DNA from: JACDET01 sp035568375 | GTDB taxonomy: Bacteria > Patescibacteriota > Microgenomatia > Levybacterales > UBA12049 | Length of the DNA stretch: 9,030 nucleotides | NCBI GenBank assembly: GCA_035568375.1 | Contig: DATMOG010000053.1 | Location: forward strand, 1 to 9,030 | Direction: 5' to 3' | Part shown: piece after piece, positions 5,919 to 9,030 of the stretch | How the letters are laid out: each line of letters begins with the position of its first letter | Position numbering within the stretch: position 1 is the stretch's first letter | Notes under the pieces: generated by a model | Database searches by the model: none | What the model was told of the DNA's origin: nothing | Seen by the model: the letters and a program-made list of their open reading frames with translations, nothing else | Position numbers and translations under genes: made by a program

Positions 5919-7052
5919 ATGTGCATCGAAAATAGAAGAACAGTAGTAATTTATACGGGCGGTAATACCGAATCGATAGATCCACACGAACGAGTAAGAA
6001 TTGCTGACTTAAGTACTATTATCGCATCAACGACGGATCGTGAATTTGGAGGTGAATTTGATGGATCATTGCAACAAATGCCACTTGGCGGTGAAATCTA
6101 TTTTGTTCCATGTAAAACAATTATTGGTAAAACTCACGCTGAAAGATTAGGTATTCATACAAAAGATGATCTTTTTGGTGGAGTTGTTGATAAACCTTTT
6201 AAAAGTACAAAAGCAATTGCTCATGGACTTGTTACTCAGAGAGCTATACATCCCGAAGGGTGGAATCCCGAATTTACTGAAGCAACAAAAGACGTTGTAT
6301 TACCAGGAAGTACAGCTTTTTCAGTAGAAGATGCTTATTATGCTTTAGAAGATTTATTACGCAATGGACACGAGGTACGAGTTAAACGTACACTTGCTGC
6401 CGGAGGGAGTGGACAAGCAGTTGTACAATCAAAAGAATTACTTAGTGATCAATTACGTTATCTCGCAGATGATGAGCTAAGGAAATTTGGTATTGTACTT
6501 GAATCAAATCTTCAACCAGACGGATTAATTATTCGAAGTGTAGGTCAAGCTGAAATTGATGGTACTTTAATTTCATATCATGGGAAACAAAGAGAGACAC
6601 ATGAAAAAGATGGAACTGTACATTATGGTGGATCGGATCTATTTATAGTACGTGGCGATTGGAGTAATCTCCTCTCATATGTAACTGATCCTTTAATTAT
6701 CCAAGCAATTAACCAAACAAAAGTATTTGATGAAGCTGCTGCGTCACACTTAAACATTATAGCCTCGCGTAGAAATTACGATATTGCTCAAGGTAGAGAT
6801 AAACAAGGACAATTGCGTTCAGGGGTTCTGGAACAATCATGGCGAATTGGTGGGGCAAGTGGCCCAGAAGTACTTGCTATTGAAGCATTTAGAAAGGATC
6901 TTTCGCTTAAAATAATAATGGGCTCCTCGTATAATCAATTTGGAACAAACACCTCTGCTCCGGAAGGTGCAAGAGTACATTTTCAAGGAAGAGATACAAA
7001 TTATAAAGAACCACTTTTAACATATACGACTTTGACAAAAATAAAATCCTGA
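5919..7052 (+). CDS. DUF3182 family protein (ATP-grasp-like, function unknown)
   Basis: The 377-residue product matches my recollection of the DUF3182 family along its full length. The order is an N-terminal segment with DPHERVRIADL (21-31), YFVPCKTIIG (61-70) and DLFGGVVDKPFKSTKAIAH (84-102), then VVLPGSTAFS (126-135), a Gly-rich AAGGSGQAVV (160-169), LESNLQPDG (194-202), the YGGSDLFIVRGDW block (236-248), ASRRNYDIAQGRD (282-294) and the signature GVLEQSWRIGGASGPEV (302-318). The lysine before the Gly-rich loop and the ESNL segment recall the nucleotide-binding part of ATP-grasp ligases, but family function is not established and this link is inference. No signal peptide or membrane helix is seen. 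It follows the alpha/beta hydrolase gene. It ends in TGA; an IS30 remnant begins soon after. The family is best known to me from Proteobacteria, so an AT-rich host genome with decaying neighbours suggests acquisition by transfer. Confidence 0.85.
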   Translation: MCIENRRTVVIYTGGNTESIDPHERVRIADLSTIIASTTDREFGGEFDGSLQQMPLGGEIYFVPCKTIIGKTHAERLGIHTKDDLFGGVVDKPFKSTKAIAHGLVTQRAIHPEGWNPEFTEATKDVVLPGSTAFSVEDAYYALEDLLRNGHEVRVKRTLAAGGSGQAVVQSKELLSDQLRYLADDELRKFGIVLESNLQPDGLIIRSVGQAEIDGTLISYHGKQRETHEKDGTVHYGGSDLFIVRGDWSNLLSYVTDPLIIQAINQTKVFDEAAASHLNIIASRRNYDIAQGRDKQGQLRSGVLEQSWRIGGASGPEVLAIEAFRKDLSLKIIMGSSYNQFGTNTSAPEGARVHFQGRDTNYKEPLLTYTTLTKIKS

Positions 7053-7106
7053 CTATTCTAGTGTATGGACAGCGCCTAACAATAGGCTTACCTTGATTAC
7101 TTTAAG

Positions 7107-7436
7107 AATTTTAAGTTCGCAAACGAAGTGCACCACTCAGATATAATATATGATCTAGGAGGAGGTGTGCAAACGATGCAAAGCACGTTAAAGAACGTGA
7201 GCAACTGCACGTAATGCAAGCAGCAAGGATGTCACGTCGAGACATAACTGAAATACTGAAGAGACTCCATACCAGTTTGTCACGAGAACTCAGGAGAAAC
7301 AAAACAGAACAAAGAAAAAAAAGTCTAGAATTACTGACGTTTTAATACATTCCAAATCGTTCACAACTGAAAGCAGATAAGCGGAACGCTAAGCAGCGAT
7401 ACAAAGCGCCATTAGAAGATATACGTTTAAGAAAAT
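7107..7436 (+). pseudogene. IS30-family transposase remnant (N-terminal part)
   Basis: A TATAAT (7142-7147), a strong Shine-Dalgarno AGGAGGAGG (7157-7165) and an ATG at 7176 precede MQSTLK. After one lost base the frame continues as KEREQLHVMQAARMSRRDI, then TEILKRLHTSLSRELRRN. This is the N-terminal helix-turn-helix of IS30 transposases, whose usual text is ER..I..L...G.S...IA..L....STISRELRRN. A TAA follows near 7345; past it the frame gives YIPNRSQLKADKRN and ends at a TGA near 7436. The DDE catalytic domain is missing entirely, so the piece cannot transpose. The left boundary near 7107 is a guess from where AAGTTCGCAAACGAAGTGC begins, which could be a worn terminal repeat. It butts directly on the IS630 remnant. 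Confidence 0.75.
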
Positions 7437-7449
7437 GAAATTCGGCTTT

Positions 7450-8238
7450 TTAGGCAGTGAATTTAATCAAGTGTAAATCTGTGCCGATAAATTGTCTCAG
7501 TCGAGGTTCGTACTGATCATCGTACTGATCAATAGTGTCAAAAAATTGATGAATGTCATGTTTCAATTGTTTATGAAAAGTGGGTGGTGATTCTCATTGT
7601 TTCCATATCCAATGCTCCATTGATGTTAAGTCTGCCTCGTCCGATATTCGTCTTGATCTGTTTATCCTCTCCCTTTTTGATCCAGGCTTTTATCTTATGG
7701 ATATTATGGGTTGGATGAACTCCCTTTCCAAAAAGGATTACTTCATCTTCTTTTTTGTTCTCTTCCAGACCTTTGTATTCTTTCAACCACGCTTCCTGTT
7801 TTACCTCATCCAGTTTCCCCGGTATTAATACTACCTGTTTGTACACAAACCCCAACCGGTGCAATAGCTTTGTTACGCCTGTTATTGTATATGCTTTGTC
7901 AAATTTTTCTTTGATAAATTTTATCACTTCACGACTGTCTGTTACTGTATGTTTCTCTACAAATCCTTCTATCTCCTTTATCTGCTCTTTGGTTAGTTTA
8001 CCGTTATATCCTGCCTAGTACTCCTTAAGCCAATCAGAGAAAAACTGCCGTTTCTGATATTTTTTCTTCTACTGGCTTACAGTATCTTCATCTAAAAGCA
8101 GACTGTCTGAAACTTCTTTGATGGTATATCCAAGGCAAGGATCACCCGTACTCGTATCGCTCCTTTGACATCTTTGATTTGTTTCCCTAGTCGCACAAGG
8201 TTTTTTCGCTCTTTTGGTAGTAAAGAGAATGTTTTCAT
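7450..8238 (-). pseudogene. IS630-family transposase remnant
   Basis: The start ATG at 8238 gives MKTFSLLPKERKNLVRLGKQ and the usual IS630 N-terminal helix-turn-helix. A frame change near GYTIKEVSDSL moves to the frame that runs to 7571. In that frame lie two nonsense codons, TAG at 8069-8071 (where Trp is expected, SQ-KKKY) and TAG at 8015-8017. The middle is well kept: SGV-type linker TITGVTKLLHRLGFVYKQ, PGKLDEVKQEAWLKEYK, then ILFGKGVHPTHN and NIGRGRLNINGALDMET. The first DDE aspartate, normally in FMDGVHP, is replaced by Lys. After ITTHF an internal deletion joins to HDIHQFFDTIDQYDD and a C-terminal tail ending at a TAA (7450-7452); the segment with the second and third catalytic residues is gone. 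A 12-base tandem duplication (7509-7532) doubles DQYD. It is dead several times over. Confidence 0.85.
7509..7532. repeat. 12-base tandem duplication
   Basis: CGTACTGATCAT is followed directly by CGTACTGATCAA (11 of 12 identical). On the minus strand it doubles four codons of the IS630 remnant (DQYDDQYE), so it is a slippage scar in a dead gene. Confidence 0.8.
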
Positions 8239-8247
8239 ACTGGGAAG

Positions 8248-8688
8248 TTAGTGACTATCTCTTAAATTAAGCAAGTGTTGATATTGCCAATCACGTTCTT
8301 TAGTAGCAACATTATTTGGGATAGCAGCGCAAGCATAGAGAGCAGCGTAAATAGCATGATTTGCAACATGCGCGGTTGCTGCTGCATGGCCAGCAGATCT
8401 GGCAGCAGATTGAGCTTCTGCATCTTGATTAGCAGCACGAGCAGCAGCATGGGCAGCAAATGCAGCCTTGCGTGCATCGGTCATCTTTAAATCCCCATGT
8501 ATCCATGCACGTCCTGCCTCGATAGCTTTTAGTGGACGATTATCTTCTGGATATTGTTTCTCAAAGCGTGCTAATACATGCTCTGCGCAATCAGCAGCCC
8601 AGATAGCTAATGTTTTATGGTCTGTTTTTCTCACAAGCTCTAACATCTCGTCATCTTTATGTGTAGTTGAGAATTTGGATTTTTCCAT
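8248..8688 (-). CDS. Imm-5-like putative immunity protein
   Basis: The 146-residue product is intact and has the layout of the Imm-5-like family of putative immunity proteins: HKTLAIWAADCAEHVL (24-39), PEDNRPLKAIEAGRAWIHG (47-65), then an alanine-rich helical core (residues 75-125, with ARKAAFAAHAAARAA and AGHAAATAHVANHA) and a closing ERDWQYQHLL (131-140). Family members are thought, from genomic context, to protect cells from polymorphic toxins; direct evidence is sparse and the partner here is unknown. No signal peptide is present, so it is cytoplasmic. No toxin gene lies beside it; its downstream neighbour is the IS630 remnant, only nine bases from the stop codon. It has a real promoter and an AAGAGG ribosome binding site. 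Its GC-rich GCA/GCT alanine codons set it apart from the AT-rich neighbours, though alanine content itself accounts for part of that. Transfer is likely. Confidence 0.8.
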   Translation of the reverse strand: MEKSKFSTTHKDDEMLELVRKTDHKTLAIWAADCAEHVLARFEKQYPEDNRPLKAIEAGRAWIHGDLKMTDARKAAFAAHAAARAANQDAEAQSAARSAGHAAATAHVANHAIYAALYACAAIPNNVATKERDWQYQHLLNLRDSH

Positions 8689-8695
8689 TTACAAA

Positions 8696-8737
8696 CCTCT
8701 TGAATTTAAATAATAGCACAAATTTTGGAGTTCACAA
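8696..8737 (-). promoter_or_regulatory. Promoter and Shine-Dalgarno of the immunity gene
   Basis: On the minus strand TTGTGA is followed after 16 bases by TATTAT (8710-8715). The predicted start leaves a leader of about 15 bases that contains AAGAGG (8697-8702), eight bases before the ATG at 8688. This is one of only two starts in the window with a recognisable ribosome binding site. Confidence 0.6.
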
Positions 8738-9030
8738 AAATCCTTCTGATGCTTCTTTCAAAAATTGTCAATTTTTACCGAGTTCTATTGTACGAGAGGT
8801 ATACCTCCTTCAAGTCCCACAAGGCCAGGGCATTTTGCTGTTACATAATTTACAACCTCATCTCCATTTTTTATTACGATGAGCAAGCAACGGTCTATAA
8901 ACCAGGCACATCCATAATGCCGTGTAAAACTGGTATAGTTGCTAATCTATCTACCATAAAAGATAGATTATAAGACCTATAAAAATATTATCCAGTAAAT
9001 TAGATAAAGTATTGGAATATCATTCGGATT
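8738..9030. other. Stretch without a recognisable gene
   Basis: Both strands have short open frames here. The longest are 82 codons on the plus strand (8725-8973) and about 53 codons without an ATG on the minus strand (8785-8943, containing NGDEVVNYVTAKCPGLVG). Neither has a start signal or a family I recognise. The text looks like worn coding sequence or intergenic DNA; the true neighbour probably lies past 9030. Confidence 0.4.

Noticed and set aside
7580..8018. Several plus-strand open frames of 67-87 codons
   Set aside because: They lie opposite the IS630 transposase remnant and have no start signals.
66..8238. Possible recoding of UGA or UAG, since several frames contain internal stops
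   Set aside because: Intact genes use only TGG for Trp and end normally; the interrupted frames also carry frameshifts and deletions, so decay explains them.
8262..8713. Open frames overlapping the immunity gene on both strands
   Set aside because: They are shadows of its alanine-rich GCN codons; only the 146-residue frame shows family motifs, promoter and ribosome binding site.
8785..8943. Minus-strand open frame containing NGDEVVNYVTAKCPGLVG
   Set aside because: No ATG, no ribosome binding site and no recognisable family; too short to call.
1..9030. CRISPR array, riboswitch or ribosomal RNA
   Set aside because: No regularly spaced repeats, and no conserved riboswitch or rRNA sequence was seen.

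Overview
This is an AT-rich bacterial chromosomal window with intact genes, four tRNA genes and a large share of decaying genes. The lineage cannot be fixed from the sequence. The standard code fits: UGA is used as a stop and tryptophan is TGG throughout the intact genes. Three of four tRNA genes lack an encoded CCA end. Most host genes have no Shine-Dalgarno sequence and a -10 box almost touching the start codon. The abundance of pseudogenes points to a small-genome, possibly host-associated or candidate-phylum (Patescibacteria-like) bacterium; that is inference only.

Layout. Positions 66-1140 (minus) hold a dead aminoglycoside-phosphotransferase-like kinase gene with one frameshift and two nonsense codons. 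From 1140 to 1391 there is only a promoter and a perfect 13-bp hairpin. A tRNA-Arg(UCU) gene on the minus strand (1392-1464) diverges from an intact AI-2E-family transporter gene (1568-2557). The transporter meets a convergent SAM methyltransferase gene (2558-3142, minus) stop codon to stop codon; that gene lies just downstream of tRNA-Gly(UCC) (3175-3245, minus). Next come an unrecognised multi-pass membrane protein (3352-4272) and tRNA-Leu(UAA) and tRNA-Pro(UGG).

From tRNA-Pro rightward the window looks like the edge of an old island. The broken C-terminal end of a serine recombinase (4513-about 4945, minus) reads into the 3' end of tRNA-Pro, the arrangement expected for an integrase that used this tRNA as its attachment site. 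Beyond it lie two intact genes on the same strand: an alpha/beta hydrolase (5074-5841) and a DUF3182 protein (5919-7052). These are followed by an IS30-type transposase remnant (7107-7436), an IS630-type transposase remnant (7450-8238, minus) and an intact Imm-5-like putative immunity gene (8248-8688, minus) with no toxin in view. The last 300 bases hold nothing I can name.

How the parts relate: the only biochemical pairing suggested by position is hydrolase plus DUF3182. The most informative structural signals are the integrase/tRNA-Pro junction, the near-leaderless promoters of host genes against Shine-Dalgarno-bearing mobile or acquired genes, and the orphan immunity gene. I do not see a clear undescribed multi-gene system; the hydrolase/DUF3182 pair and the orphan immunity gene are the best candidates for follow-up.
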